From positions 1-64,000 of the forward strand of contig JANYLQ010000027.1 in NCBI GenBank assembly GCA_025363755.1: a stretch of 64,000 bases of DNA, given 5' to 3'. The position numbers and the translations under genes are program-made. The notes under the pieces are model-generated. The model was not told where the DNA came from. It ran no database searches and was given only the letters and a program-made list of their open reading frames with translations. This stretch comes from Hyphomicrobiales bacterium. GTDB taxonomy: Bacteria; Pseudomonadota; Alphaproteobacteria; Rhizobiales; Aestuariivirgaceae. Numbering within the stretch: the stretch's first letter is position 1; each line of letters starts with the position of its first letter. Below, piece by piece: positions 8,492 to 16,639 of the stretch.

Positions 8492-10337
8492 TCATTATTT
8501 TGGCAAGACGCTTGGCGAAATCATTTGGTTCTGCCACCACTTCACCTTCGAGCATGAAAGCCTGATCGAGCAACAAATGCGCCGCATCATCAACTGATGA
8601 CGCGCCCTTTTTTTCCGCCAGTTTGGCCAGGGCCTTAATCAAATCATGACCCGCATTAATCTCCAAAACGGGTGCACTCACCGCAACACCTGAGTCTGCT
8701 TGGCGTGAAAGAAGTTTTTCTAAAGTCCGATCCATCTGGCCATCATTGACCAAGCACACAGCACTATCCGTCAAACGCTTCGAAATGCGTACATCAAAAA
8801 CGCGATCACCCAAAACATTCTTGAATGCTGAAACCAAATTCAACGCTGCAGGTTCATCAGCCTTATTTTCTGGTTCATCTTTCGCCTTGATCAAATCAAG
8901 ATCAGCTGTTCCCTGAGCCACTGATTTAAAGGGCTTGCCCTCAAAGCCCAAAGCTGTGCGCACCCAGAAGCTATCGACGGGGTCGGTGAGTAAAAGCACT
9001 TCAACATCACGCGCCTTATAACCTTCAAGCTGAGGGCTAGATTTGGCTTTATTGGCGTCCTCGGCTGTGAGGTAGTAAATCGCGGTTTGATTTTCTTTGA
9101 GACCTGCGATGTAATCTTTTAACGTAATGCTTTCGCGCGTTGTTGTGTTGAGGCGTGCCACTTCAAACAAGAGGTCGCGGCGCTCATAATCCTCATAAAG
9201 CCCTTCCTTGATCACCGGGCCAAATACTGCCCAGATTTTCTTGAAAGTTTCAGGCTCTGTTTCAGCGCATTTTTTTAGTTCGCTTAAAACCCTGTTGGTC
9301 ACAGCCTTGCGGATGACGGCCACATCCGGATTGTTTTGTAACATCTCACGCGAAAGATTAAGCGGCATATCGGCGCTGTCAATCACACCGCGCACAAAGC
9401 GCAGATAGGGCGGCAAGAGGGCTGCATCATCAGCAATAAACACGCGCTTCACATAAAGCTTTTGTTTACCCCTGCGCTCGGGATCGTAAAGATCAAAGGG
9501 CCTTTCGCCCGGCACATAAAGCAACACATTATATTCTTGGCGACCTTCAGCCCTGTAATGGATTGTCAAAGCTGGCGCGTCGGGCGAATGACTGAGAATA
9601 CCAAAGAATTCTTTGTGCTGTTCGGCGGTCACTTCATTTTTAGAGCGCATCCAAATTGCGCTGGCTGAATTGATCTGACGCGGTTCGTCCTCACCTTGTA
9701 ACATAATCGGGTGTGCTATGTGATCGGAATAAGACCGAACAACCTCTTCGAGTTTCCAATCCTCAAGATAGTCACCTGCATCATCACGCAAATGTAAAAC
9801 GATTTTTGTACCCCGTGAAAGATCAGAAGCAGAGGCGACAGTGAATGTTCCCTCGCCATCCGATGTCCAAACATGGCCATCAGCAGAACCCGCTTTCCTT
9901 GAGAACACTTCAACTTTTGAGGCGACCATAAAGGCCGCATAGAAACCAACACCAAACTGCCCAATGAGACTTGGCGCATCCTTGATCTTTTCCACGAAGG
10001 CTTGCGTGCCGGACTTGGCGATGGTGCCAAGATTGTCGCTGAGTTCGTCAGCGGACATGCCGATTCCGCCGTCGCTGATTGTCAGAATCTTTGTCGCCTT
10101 ATCTGGCTTTAATGTGATTTCAAGCTTGGCGTCATTTTCCAAAAGATCAGGATTGGCTATTGCTTCGTAGCGAAGCTTATCCAAAGCATCAGAGGCATTT
10201 GAAATCAACTCGCGTAAAAACACATCCCGGTCAGAATAAACCGAATGCACCATCATGTGCAGCAGCTTGCCCACCTCTGCTTGGAAGGCTTGGGGCTTTC
10301 CTGATTGCTCAGATTTCTTCGTCGCCGATTTTGCCAT
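8475..10337 (-). CDS. htpG: Molecular chaperone HtpG (Hsp90)
   Basis: HtpG is the bacterial Hsp90, an ATP-dependent dimeric chaperone of the cytosol. The GHKL ATPase domain is at the N-terminus (RELISNASDALDKLRY, then ISDGGIGMS and GQFGVGFYAAFMV), followed by the middle domain and a C-terminal dimerisation domain; 620 residues is normal. I prefer the ATG at 10337 because AGGG sits 6 nt upstream; at the ATG at 10343 that motif abuts the codon. A sigma-32-like promoter at 10362-10390 indicates heat-shock control. An ncRNA candidate with its own terminator lies just upstream. Confidence 0.97.
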   Translation of the reverse strand: MAKSATKKSEQSGKPQAFQAEVGKLLHMMVHSVYSDRDVFLRELISNASDALDKLRYEAIANPDLLENDAKLEITLKPDKATKILTISDGGIGMSADELSDNLGTIAKSGTQAFVEKIKDAPSLIGQFGVGFYAAFMVASKVEVFSRKAGSADGHVWTSDGEGTFTVASASDLSRGTKIVLHLRDDAGDYLEDWKLEEVVRSYSDHIAHPIMLQGEDEPRQINSASAIWMRSKNEVTAEQHKEFFGILSHSPDAPALTIHYRAEGRQEYNVLLYVPGERPFDLYDPERRGKQKLYVKRVFIADDAALLPPYLRFVRGVIDSADMPLNLSREMLQNNPDVAVIRKAVTNRVLSELKKCAETEPETFKKIWAVFGPVIKEGLYEDYERRDLLFEVARLNTTTRESITLKDYIAGLKENQTAIYYLTAEDANKAKSSPQLEGYKARDVEVLLLTDPVDSFWVRTALGFEGKPFKSVAQGTADLDLIKAKDEPENKADEPAALNLVSAFKNVLGDRVFDVRISKRLTDSAVCLVNDGQMDRTLEKLLSRQADSGVAVSAPVLEINAGHDLIKALAKLAEKKGASSVDDAAHLLLDQAFMLEGEVVAEPNDFAKRLAKIMITAFG

Positions 10338-10361
10338 GTTCATCCCTAATAATTTGGCGGG

Positions 10362-10390
10362 ATATTGGAAATCGCCGCAGTTTCGTCAAG
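10362..10390 (-). promoter_or_regulatory. Sigma-32 (RpoH)-like promoter of htpG
   Basis: On the minus strand, CTTG (10387-10390) and CCAATAT (10362-10368) are separated by 18 nt. This matches the alphaproteobacterial RpoH pattern CTTG-N17/18-CYTATNT at all but one position. Transcription would begin near 10355, leaving a short leader before the htpG ATG. HtpG being a heat-shock protein makes the call sensible. Confidence 0.65.
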
Positions 10391-10402
10391 TGTCTATCGA
10401 AC

Positions 10403-10432
10403 AAAAAAAGGGCGACTGCAACGGCAGCCGCC
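10403..10432 (-). terminator. Strong intrinsic terminator of the ncRNA candidate
   Basis: Read on the minus strand, GGCGGCTGC - CGTT - GCAGTCGCC forms a 9-bp stem with one mismatch and a tetraloop, followed by C and a run of seven T. No protein-coding gene on the minus strand ends here, so the terminator implies a short upstream transcript. Confidence 0.85.
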
Positions 10433-10577
10433 TTAAAACTAAACAAACACACAGACTAACTCTCGTCTAGTAAAAACAGGGGGCCCGGCCGGTTATTAGC
10501 AGCTTCGGGGGCTGGGGGGCTTGAACCAAAGCAAACCAGCCGGGCTGTCGAGGCAACGATTGAACTATCTCCCTGTA
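10403..10577 (-). ncRNA. Candidate structured small RNA upstream of htpG
   Basis: No coding frame explains this block, yet it folds strongly. On the minus strand, CAGGG (10571-10575) can close with CCCTG (10477-10481); inside, GCCCGGCTGGTT pairs with AACCGGCCGGGC with one mismatch (10534-10545 with 10483-10494). Within the loop two small hairpins form: GCTT-..-AAGC and CAGC-..-GCTG. The stem is followed by TTTTT (10472-10476), and a second, very strong terminator follows at 10403-10432. The RNA would be about 100 nt (first stop) or 170 nt (second). It does not fit tRNA, tmRNA, SRP RNA or RNase P motifs. The 5' end is estimated; no convincing -35/-10 pair was found. Confidence 0.6.
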
Positions 10578-10691
10578 TAATGTCGAAGACTTGGTGCAAT
10601 TGCGGCAAAACTGGGGAATTTTGCCCGCTTGCAAAATCAACGCTGCCGCTGCATTGTTACAACGTGATGACAGTCATTCAGATGGTTGCCG

Positions 10692-11054
10692 ATGTCAGGC
10701 ATTAATCAGATTTCAGAAACAGGCGTTTTACTGCGGTTTTCGGGCGTTTTGCCGAGAGAAGTGAGATTTGATCGGTCGGAACTGAGTATGATTCTTGGCC
10801 TTTATGGGCGCAATGTCGCCAACGGCGAATGGCGCGATTATGCAATCGACTTTGGACGCGAAACAGCAAGTTTTAGCGTCTTTAGGCGCAGCAGTGAGCA
10901 GCCCTTATATCGAATCATCAAAAATCCAGTTTTGGCTCGCAAAAACGGTCTGTATTCAGTGGTTGCTCAAGGCGGCTTGATAATGAAACGCGGCAACGAT
11001 TTGGTTCAAGTTTTAAAGGTGCTTGAGAAGCGCCCAAGGCTGGCTGACGCGTAA
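10692..11054 (+). CDS. DUF2794 family protein
   Basis: A 120-residue protein of the alphaproteobacterial DUF2794 family (PF10984), function unknown. Family features seen: an LRFSGV-like start, GLYGRNVANGEWRDYAIDFG in the middle, SVFRRSSEQPLYRI, and the C-terminal GGLIMKRGNDLVQVLKVLEK. It has no signal peptide or membrane segment and is probably cytosolic. I start at the ATG (10692); a TTG lies six bases upstream. It is divergent from the ncRNA candidate and htpG, and 48 bp upstream of dapF. Confidence 0.85.
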   Translation: MSGINQISETGVLLRFSGVLPREVRFDRSELSMILGLYGRNVANGEWRDYAIDFGRETASFSVFRRSSEQPLYRIIKNPVLARKNGLYSVVAQGGLIMKRGNDLVQVLKVLEKRPRLADA

Positions 11055-11102
11055 AGACATTTCGCATTGAGATTAGGCGATTTTTCCCCCATATAGCCCC
11101 TC

Positions 11103-11957
11103 ATGACTGTGGCAACCCCCATCCCCTTCCGTAAAATGAACGGACTAGGCAATGATTTTGTTGTGCTTGATGCACGCGCCCAGCCATTGGTTATTTCAGA
11201 GATTGCAGCGAAAGCCATTGCAGACCGGAAAACCGGAATTGGCTGCGACCAATTGATCGTTCTCGAAAAATCATCGGGCTATGATGTGCGCATGCGGATT
11301 TGGAATGCAGAAGGTGGTGAAGTGCAATCCTGCGGCAATGCCTCGCGCTGCATCGCCGATTTGCTGTTTGACGAAAATGGCACGAATACAGCCACGATCA
11401 GCACCAAGGGTGGTTTGTTGATTGCGTCTAAAGCTGGCGACAAGATGGTGACGATTGATCAAGGACTTCCGAAGTTTGGCTGGCAAGACATTCCGCTATC
11501 TGAACCCTTTGCTGATACGCGTCATATTGAAATGCAATATGGACCGATTGACCATCCGCTGATTCATTCGCCCTCAGTTGTAAATGTCGGAAACCCACAC
11601 TGCATCTTCTGGGTGGATGATTTGGATGTGGTAGATTTGGGTCGCGCTGGCCCGATGCTCGAAAATCACCCGCTGTTTCCGGAACGCGCCAACATCTCTT
11701 TTGCCAAGGTTGTGGCACGCAATCACATTATCTTGCGGGTTTGGGAACGCGGCGCTGGATTGACCAAGGCTTGTGGCACGGCAGCCTGTGCAACGATGGC
11801 TGCGGGACACCGGATTAAAATCATCGATGCCAAATGCAAAATCACACTGCCAGGTGGCGATTTGCATATGGCGGTTCGTCAAAGCGATGGTCATGTGATG
11901 ATGACTGGGCCTGTAACCTATGAATTTGATGGTGTTTTGCCTGAGGGACTTTTGTGA
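11103..11957 (+). CDS. dapF: Diaminopimelate epimerase
   Basis: DapF interconverts LL- and meso-diaminopimelate for lysine and peptidoglycan synthesis, by a two-base cysteine mechanism without cofactor. Both catalytic cysteines are seen in family context: SCGNASRC in the N-terminal half and ACGTAAC in the C-terminal half. KMNGLGNDFVVLD is the diagnostic start. 284 residues is typical. Its stop overlaps the GTG start of mtaB (GTGA), so the two are likely translationally coupled. Confidence 0.97.
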   Translation: MTVATPIPFRKMNGLGNDFVVLDARAQPLVISEIAAKAIADRKTGIGCDQLIVLEKSSGYDVRMRIWNAEGGEVQSCGNASRCIADLLFDENGTNTATISTKGGLLIASKAGDKMVTIDQGLPKFGWQDIPLSEPFADTRHIEMQYGPIDHPLIHSPSVVNVGNPHCIFWVDDLDVVDLGRAGPMLENHPLFPERANISFAKVVARNHIILRVWERGAGLTKACGTAACATMAAGHRIKIIDAKCKITLPGGDLHMAVRQSDGHVMMTGPVTYEFDGVLPEGLL

Positions 11958-13198
11958 CAACGATAGAACACGTCAGTTTTGGATGCAGGCTTAATACCTT
12001 TGAAACCGAAGTGATGCGTGGCCATGCCGAAAAGGCAGGGCTGCAAAATGCCATCGTATTTAATACCTGTGCCGTAACATCTGAAGCCACCAGACAGGCC
12101 AGGCAAGCCATTCGCAAAGCGTTCAGAGAAAACCCTGAACGACAAATTATCGTCACCGGCTGTGCGGCCCAAACCGATCCAGAAATGTTTGCATCAATGC
12201 CCGAAGTTTCGCGGGTGCTGGGAAATGAAGAGAAGTTGCAGTCATCAAGTTGGACCCTCGGCACCAACCGTCCGCGCATTGATGTGTCTGATATTATGAC
12301 AGTGAAAGAAACACGCCCGCCGATCATCGATCAACTTACAGGCCGCACGCGTGCATTTGTTCAAGTTCAAAATGGCTGTGACCATCGTTGCACATTTTGT
12401 ATTATTCCTTATGGGCGTGGCAATTCGCGTTCGGTACTGATTAAGGATGCCGTAGAGCAAGTGCGTCGTCTTGTGGCATCGGGTCATGCCGAGGTGGTTT
12501 TATCAGGAGTTGATTTGACGTCTTGGGGTGCTGATCTTGAGGGCAACCCAAAGCTTGGAACTTTGTTGGCTTCCATATTAAAACAAGTGCCTGATCTCAA
12601 ACGTTTACGACTTTCTTCAATCGATTCCATCGAAGTCGATGATCAATTGATTGAGGTGCTGACGGGTGATGCCCGCGTGATGCCACACCTCCATCTTTCG
12701 CTCCAATCTGGAGATAACATGATATTAAAACGCATGAAGCGCAGGCATAACCGCGAACACACAATTGAGTTTTGCGATATGTTACGCGCCAAACGGCCGG
12801 ATATGGTTTTTGGGGCGGATATTATCGCAGGGTTTCCGACCGAGACAGATGAGATGTTCGAAAACTCAATGAAGATCGTTGATGAGTGCGGTCTCACTTA
12901 CCTCCACGTATTTCCTTATTCGCAGCGCCCTGGAACGCCCGCCGCAAAGATGCCAGCTGTTGAACAAAGCGTTGTCAAACGCCGCGCGGCGCTACTTCGT
13001 GCAAAAGGCGAAGCGCGGCAGAGTGCTTTCATGACGTCGCAAATTGGTGCTACACGCGATGTGCTGATCGAAACGCCAAACCAAGGCCGCACCGAGCATT
13101 TTTCTTTAGCAAAATTTGAAACAGCGATGGTGCCCGGTGCATTGATTACGGCGCGAGTGAAGAACGTTTCTGCGTCACATCTCGTGATGGGGCTTTGA
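11954..13198 (+). CDS. mtaB: tRNA t6A37 methylthiotransferase MtaB
   Basis: MtaB adds a methylthio group to t6A37 of tRNAs reading ANN codons, forming ms2t6A. The 414 residues show the N-terminal UPF0004 domain with its cluster cysteines (FGCRLNTFE, NTCAVTSEA, TGCAAQTDP), the radical-SAM CxxxCxxC in CDHRCTFCIIPYGRG, and a short TRAM-like end. The three N-terminal Cys plus the radical-SAM triad are the two [4Fe-4S] sites. GTG start overlapping the dapF stop; ftsY follows 3 bp after the stop. Confidence 0.95.
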   Translation: MTTIEHVSFGCRLNTFETEVMRGHAEKAGLQNAIVFNTCAVTSEATRQARQAIRKAFRENPERQIIVTGCAAQTDPEMFASMPEVSRVLGNEEKLQSSSWTLGTNRPRIDVSDIMTVKETRPPIIDQLTGRTRAFVQVQNGCDHRCTFCIIPYGRGNSRSVLIKDAVEQVRRLVASGHAEVVLSGVDLTSWGADLEGNPKLGTLLASILKQVPDLKRLRLSSIDSIEVDDQLIEVLTGDARVMPHLHLSLQSGDNMILKRMKRRHNREHTIEFCDMLRAKRPDMVFGADIIAGFPTETDEMFENSMKIVDECGLTYLHVFPYSQRPGTPAAKMPAVEQSVVKRRAALLRAKGEARQSAFMTSQIGATRDVLIETPNQGRTEHFSLAKFETAMVPGALITARVKNVSASHLVMGL

Positions 13199-13201
13199 GA
13201 C

Positions 13202-14656
13202 ATGGCCGGATTTTTCAAGAAACTATTTAATCGTATTGTTGGTAAGCCAACCGAAGAAACAAAACCGGTTGAAGTCGAGCAAATTGCTCTCCCGGCACCA
13301 GAACCTGAAATAATTGTTGAAGCCAAAAAGCCGCAGAAGCTCGAGAAAGCCAAGGCCAAGCCCGTCGCAAAAACGCCAACTAAGGCGAAGGCCCCACCGC
13401 CTCCATCGCCAAAGAAAGTTGTTTCTAAAAAAGAAGCGCCAAAGCCTGTGGCAAAGAAGGTCGCTAAGGCTGCGCCTCCTCCGCCTCCGCCAAAGGCAGC
13501 AAAGCCAAAGCCCGCTCCAATTGTTAAAGCTGCTCCGCCGCCACCACCCGTGAAGGTGACGAAGGCAAAGCCAGCGCCTGTTGCCACGGCCGTGCCGCCG
13601 CCTAAGCCCGCCAAACAAGCTCCACCACCAAAGCCAATTCCTGTACCACAGCCAGAACCGGAAATTATTGTGCCGGTGGCTGTAGCGCCTCCACAACCGC
13701 CGGTTCCCGTTGTTATCGAAGAACCAGTGCCACAAAAGAGTGGTTGGTTCTCGCGCCTCAAAGAAGGTCTGTCGAAATCTTCTAAAACGATCACTGGTTC
13801 AATCACCGCGATCTTCACCAAGCGCAAGCTTGATAAAGAAACACTGCAGGAGCTTGAAGATACTTTGATCCAAGCTGATCTTGGAATCGCCGTTGCCGAA
13901 CGCATCATCAAAGCTGTTTCATTTGGGCGCTATGACAAGGAAGTTGACCCCGAAGAAGTAAAGCAAATTTTGGCAGACGAAGTTGCCAAGGTTTTAAAGT
14001 CAGTTGAGGTGCCATTTAATTTCGGTTCGGAAAAGCCGTTTGTCATCCTCGTCGTTGGCGTGAATGGATCAGGCAAAACCACCACAATCGGCAAGCTTGG
14101 TTCTATCGCTGCCTCTGAGGGTTACAAAGTGATGTTTGCAGCCTGTGATACATTCCGCGCGGCGGCTGTCGAACAATTGACAGTTTGGGGAAACCGCATT
14201 GGCGCTGTGACCAAGAGCGCACCAACCGGAGCAGACTCAGCTGGTCTAGCCTTTGATGCATTGAAGCAAGCGCGCGAAGATGGAACAGATATATTGTTCA
14301 TCGACACGGCTGGCCGCCTGCAAAACAAAGCTTATTTGATGGACGAGCTCGATAAAGTTGTGCGGGTAATCAAAAAACAAGATGAAGCAGCACCTCATGC
14401 TGTGTTGTTGGTACTTGATGCAACGACAGGTCAGAATGCGTTAGCGCAGGCCGAGATTTTCACGAAAGTTGCCGGTGTGACAGGTTTGATCATGACCAAG
14501 CTCGACGGCACGGCGCGCGGCGGCATTCTCGTGGCGATTGCCGAAAAATTTAAACTGCCTATTCATGCCATTGGTGTTGGCGAAAGTATTGATGATTTAC
14601 AGCCCTTCGACGCGCTAGCGTTCTCGCGGGCTATTGCAGGATTTGAAGACGCATGA
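13202..14656 (+). CDS. ftsY: SRP receptor FtsY with long Pro/Ala/Lys-rich N-terminus
   Basis: FtsY is the membrane-associated GTPase receptor for the Ffh-SRP complex. The NG domain starts near residue 185 with GTPase motifs: GVNGSGKT (286-293), DTFRAAAVEQL, DTAGRLQNK, TKLDGTARGG and GVGESIDDLQPF. The first ten residues (MAGFFKKLFN) form an amphipathic helix likely to touch the membrane. Residues about 45-175 are low-complexity, packed with PPP tracts, Lys and Ala, unlike the acidic A domain of the E. coli protein. 484 residues. It overlaps yciB by 4 nt (ATGA). Confidence 0.96.
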   Translation: MAGFFKKLFNRIVGKPTEETKPVEVEQIALPAPEPEIIVEAKKPQKLEKAKAKPVAKTPTKAKAPPPPSPKKVVSKKEAPKPVAKKVAKAAPPPPPPKAAKPKPAPIVKAAPPPPPVKVTKAKPAPVATAVPPPKPAKQAPPPKPIPVPQPEPEIIVPVAVAPPQPPVPVVIEEPVPQKSGWFSRLKEGLSKSSKTITGSITAIFTKRKLDKETLQELEDTLIQADLGIAVAERIIKAVSFGRYDKEVDPEEVKQILADEVAKVLKSVEVPFNFGSEKPFVILVVGVNGSGKTTTIGKLGSIAASEGYKVMFAACDTFRAAAVEQLTVWGNRIGAVTKSAPTGADSAGLAFDALKQAREDGTDILFIDTAGRLQNKAYLMDELDKVVRVIKKQDEAAPHAVLLVLDATTGQNALAQAEIFTKVAGVTGLIMTKLDGTARGGILVAIAEKFKLPIHAIGVGESIDDLQPFDALAFSRAIAGFEDA

Positions 14657-15201
14657 GCCAGAATAAAAAAATGTTGTTAGACTTAGGACCGCTCTTGGTG
14701 TTCTTTGCGGTCTATCTCAAATTTGATTTGATTTATGCTTCAGCTGCGCTTGTCGTTGCGACGCTTGTTGCTTTGACTATTGGCTATTTTCTCACAAAGA
14801 AAATTTCATACATGCAGTTGGTAACCGCTGCTTTAGTCGTGGTGTTTGGTGGATTGACATTCTATTTTAAAGACCCAATTTATCTCAAAATTAAAGTATC
14901 AATCATCAATGTTTTGTTTGGATCCGCTCTGTTAAGTGGATTGTGGCTCAAGAAGCTTTTTCTAAAAACAATGCTAGGTGAGGCGTTAAACATGCCAGAT
15001 GACGCTTGGCGGATGCTGACAGTGCGCTGGGCGTTTTTCTTTTTCGGACTTGCGATATTGAACATCCTGATTTGGTTTTATTCCGAGCCCCTTTGGGTGG
15101 ATTTCAAAGTGTTTGGAATTTTGGGGTTGACGGCACTTTTTGCAGTTGCGAACGCACCCTATATGGCCAAGCATATGATCGACGAACAGTCTGAAAAATA
15201 A
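14653..15201 (+). CDS. yciB: Septation protein A family (YciB/IspZ) inner-membrane protein
   Basis: A 182-residue protein with five or six hydrophobic helices of the YciB/IspZ family (PF04279). Family signatures: LLDLGPLLVFFAVY near the start, the segment around LTFYFKDPIYLKIK, and LNMPDDAWRMLTVRWAFFF, all well conserved. YciB is an inner-membrane protein tied to envelope integrity and cell division; its exact activity is unsettled. The ATG overlaps the ftsY stop. About 225 bp without a gene follow before the MarR regulator; I see no clear terminator there. Confidence 0.93.
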   Translation: MSQNKKMLLDLGPLLVFFAVYLKFDLIYASAALVVATLVALTIGYFLTKKISYMQLVTAALVVVFGGLTFYFKDPIYLKIKVSIINVLFGSALLSGLWLKKLFLKTMLGEALNMPDDAWRMLTVRWAFFFFGLAILNILIWFYSEPLWVDFKVFGILGLTALFAVANAPYMAKHMIDEQSEK

Positions 15202-15425
15202 GCTCCGCCTGCTGATCATCCGTGTACTGTTGAATAAGAATCTTGATTGTCAAGTCTTGTGTTCTTTGCTTTTCTGTTTCTAGTTACAGTTCTCGAAACT
15301 GCGCTTGTTAAGTTTTGCTTGCTGCTCTTGCAATGACTCGCTAGGACTCGTCAGCTTTTGAGAAATAAAATTGTCTTTCACCGTGCAACGTGGGAGACGA
15401 GGTCGGCGGGGAACAGGGAATAGGT

Positions 15426-15923
15426 ATGTCGGGCAACAAAGACACAAAACAATTTACGCGTTCTTTTTCGCATTTGTTGAAACGTGCTGTTCAGTATTCT
15501 GTTCATCTTTATATGGATGAAGTTGGCAAGACTGGTTTGACTCACCGTCAATTCACAGTTTTATCTGCGGTTGATTCCAATGATGGCAGAAGCCAAACTG
15601 AGTTGGTTAAAATTACCGGAATTGATCGCTCCACTCTGGCTGATCTTGTGGCCCGCCTGATGGCACAGGGCTATTTGCAACGCCGCCGCACCAAGGAAGA
15701 CGCGCGTGCGAATGCCATTCGCCTCACACCTGTCGGAAAGAAAATATTGAAATCCACCCAGAATGGTGCCGAAGAAATTGACAAGCGCTTGCTTGCCTCT
15801 TTCAATGCTGCTGATCGCCGTGTTGTGATGGAATGCCTCGGCACTTTGGCTTTTGCGATGGATGAGGTTGATGAGGGATCGTCTGAGCAAGAGCCTTCAA
15901 AAGTAAAGCCGAAGAAAAGCTGA
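15426..15923 (+). CDS. MarR family transcriptional regulator
   Basis: A 165-residue winged-helix regulator. The recognition region is evident: SQTELVKITGIDRSTLADLVARL (helix-turn-helix) followed by the wing (RRRTKEDARANAIRLTPVGK). MarR proteins bind as dimers and usually repress neighbouring genes in response to small phenolic or oxidative ligands; the ligand and target here are unknown. I start at ATG 15426, which follows GGGAATA; an in-frame GTG lies 36 bp upstream. The Ser/Glu/Lys-rich C-terminus is probably disordered. It converges with ccmG with 15 bp between stops. Confidence 0.9.
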   Translation: MSGNKDTKQFTRSFSHLLKRAVQYSVHLYMDEVGKTGLTHRQFTVLSAVDSNDGRSQTELVKITGIDRSTLADLVARLMAQGYLQRRRTKEDARANAIRLTPVGKKILKSTQNGAEEIDKRLLASFNAADRRVVMECLGTLAFAMDEVDEGSSEQEPSKVKPKKS

Positions 15924-15938
15924 AGAAAAGAGCACTTG

Positions 15939-16493
15939 CTACTTAAGCGACAATGCAGCTTTCTGAACTTCTTTAAAGAAACTGCCATCGGCCATGCTGG
16001 GGCCTAATCCGCCAATGACTTTGTATCTGATTATTCCATTGCCATCGACGACAAAAGTTTCTGGCACGCCATAGCTTCCGAAATTAATTGTCGTGCGGCC
16101 ATCGATATCAGAACCAATGGCGGTAAATGGATTGCCATAGGTGCCCAGAAAATTCCGCGCGTCTGCTGGTGCATCTTTATTGTTGATACCGACGAGATGA
16201 ATGTCTTTCTTAGCGCTCAGTGCCATGAGCAGTGGTTGTTCTTCGCGGCAAGGTACGCACCACGATGCAAAGATGTTGACGATTGTCACATTCCCTTTTT
16301 TGAGATCAGCATGCGAAAGACCTGGAATCTGCATTCCTGCAATAGCGCTCAAATTGAATTCGGGCACTGGCTTGTCAATTAGCACAGAGGGGATAAATTT
16401 GGGATCATTGGAAAGCCCTCGCCATAAAATGATCGCCACTACGGTGAAAATTATGATGGGGATCAGGGCCGCCAAGCCACGATTGCGTGTCAT
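15939..16493 (-). CDS. ccmG: Thiol:disulfide interchange protein CcmG (DsbE/CycY)
   Basis: CcmG is a membrane-anchored periplasmic thioredoxin-like protein that keeps apocytochrome c cysteines reduced for haem ligation. The 184 residues have one N-terminal membrane anchor (about 10-27), then a thioredoxin fold with the active CxxC in ASWCVPCREEQP, and the cis-Pro region GVPETFVVDG. It is the last gene of the ccmABCDG run; its ATG overlaps the ccmD stop (ATGA). Confidence 0.95.
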   Translation of the reverse strand: MTRNRGLAALIPIIIFTVVAIILWRGLSNDPKFIPSVLIDKPVPEFNLSAIAGMQIPGLSHADLKKGNVTIVNIFASWCVPCREEQPLLMALSAKKDIHLVGINNKDAPADARNFLGTYGNPFTAIGSDIDGRTTINFGSYGVPETFVVDGNGIIRYKVIGGLGPSMADGSFFKEVQKAALSLK

Positions 16494-16639
16494 AGCGTAT
16501 CTTTTTCTGCATTTTGTTTGAGTTTTGCGGCCAGCGCACGATCCCGCAAAAGCACATATAAAAATAGCCCAATCACGCAGACGGCGCTAATGGAATACGC
16601 GGCAATAACGTAAGAGACGTGGGCCGCAGAAAAATCCAT
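16490..16639 (-). CDS. ccmD: Haem exporter protein CcmD
   Basis: A 49-residue single-pass membrane protein. CcmD helps release holo-CcmE from the CcmABC complex. The hydrophobic helix spans about residues 8-30 (YVIAAYSISAVCVIGLFLYV), followed by the basic LRDRALAAKLKQ segment typical of CcmD. Its ATG shares one base with the ccmC stop codon (TAATG) and its stop overlaps the ccmG start (ATGA), so position and size both fit. Confidence 0.88.
   Translation of the reverse strand: MDFSAAHVSYVIAAYSISAVCVIGLFLYVLLRDRALAAKLKQNAEKDTL

Noticed and set aside
10500-10540. GGTTCAAG on the minus strand as a possible tRNA or tmRNA T-loop
   Set aside because: The flanking five bases do not pair to make a T stem, and there is no acceptor stem with CCA or a tag frame nearby.
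10403-10577. Naming the ncRNA candidate as 6S RNA
   Set aside because: It has an apical cluster of hairpins rather than one long hairpin with a central bubble, and is not next to zapA or ygfA. I could not match it to any family from memory.
12916-13911. 331-residue open frame on the minus strand opposite the end of mtaB and the Pro-rich part of ftsY
   Set aside because: Its Gly/Thr-rich product is the mirror image of Pro/Ala/Lys codons of ftsY, whose frame has clear GTPase motifs. No ribosome-binding site or family match.
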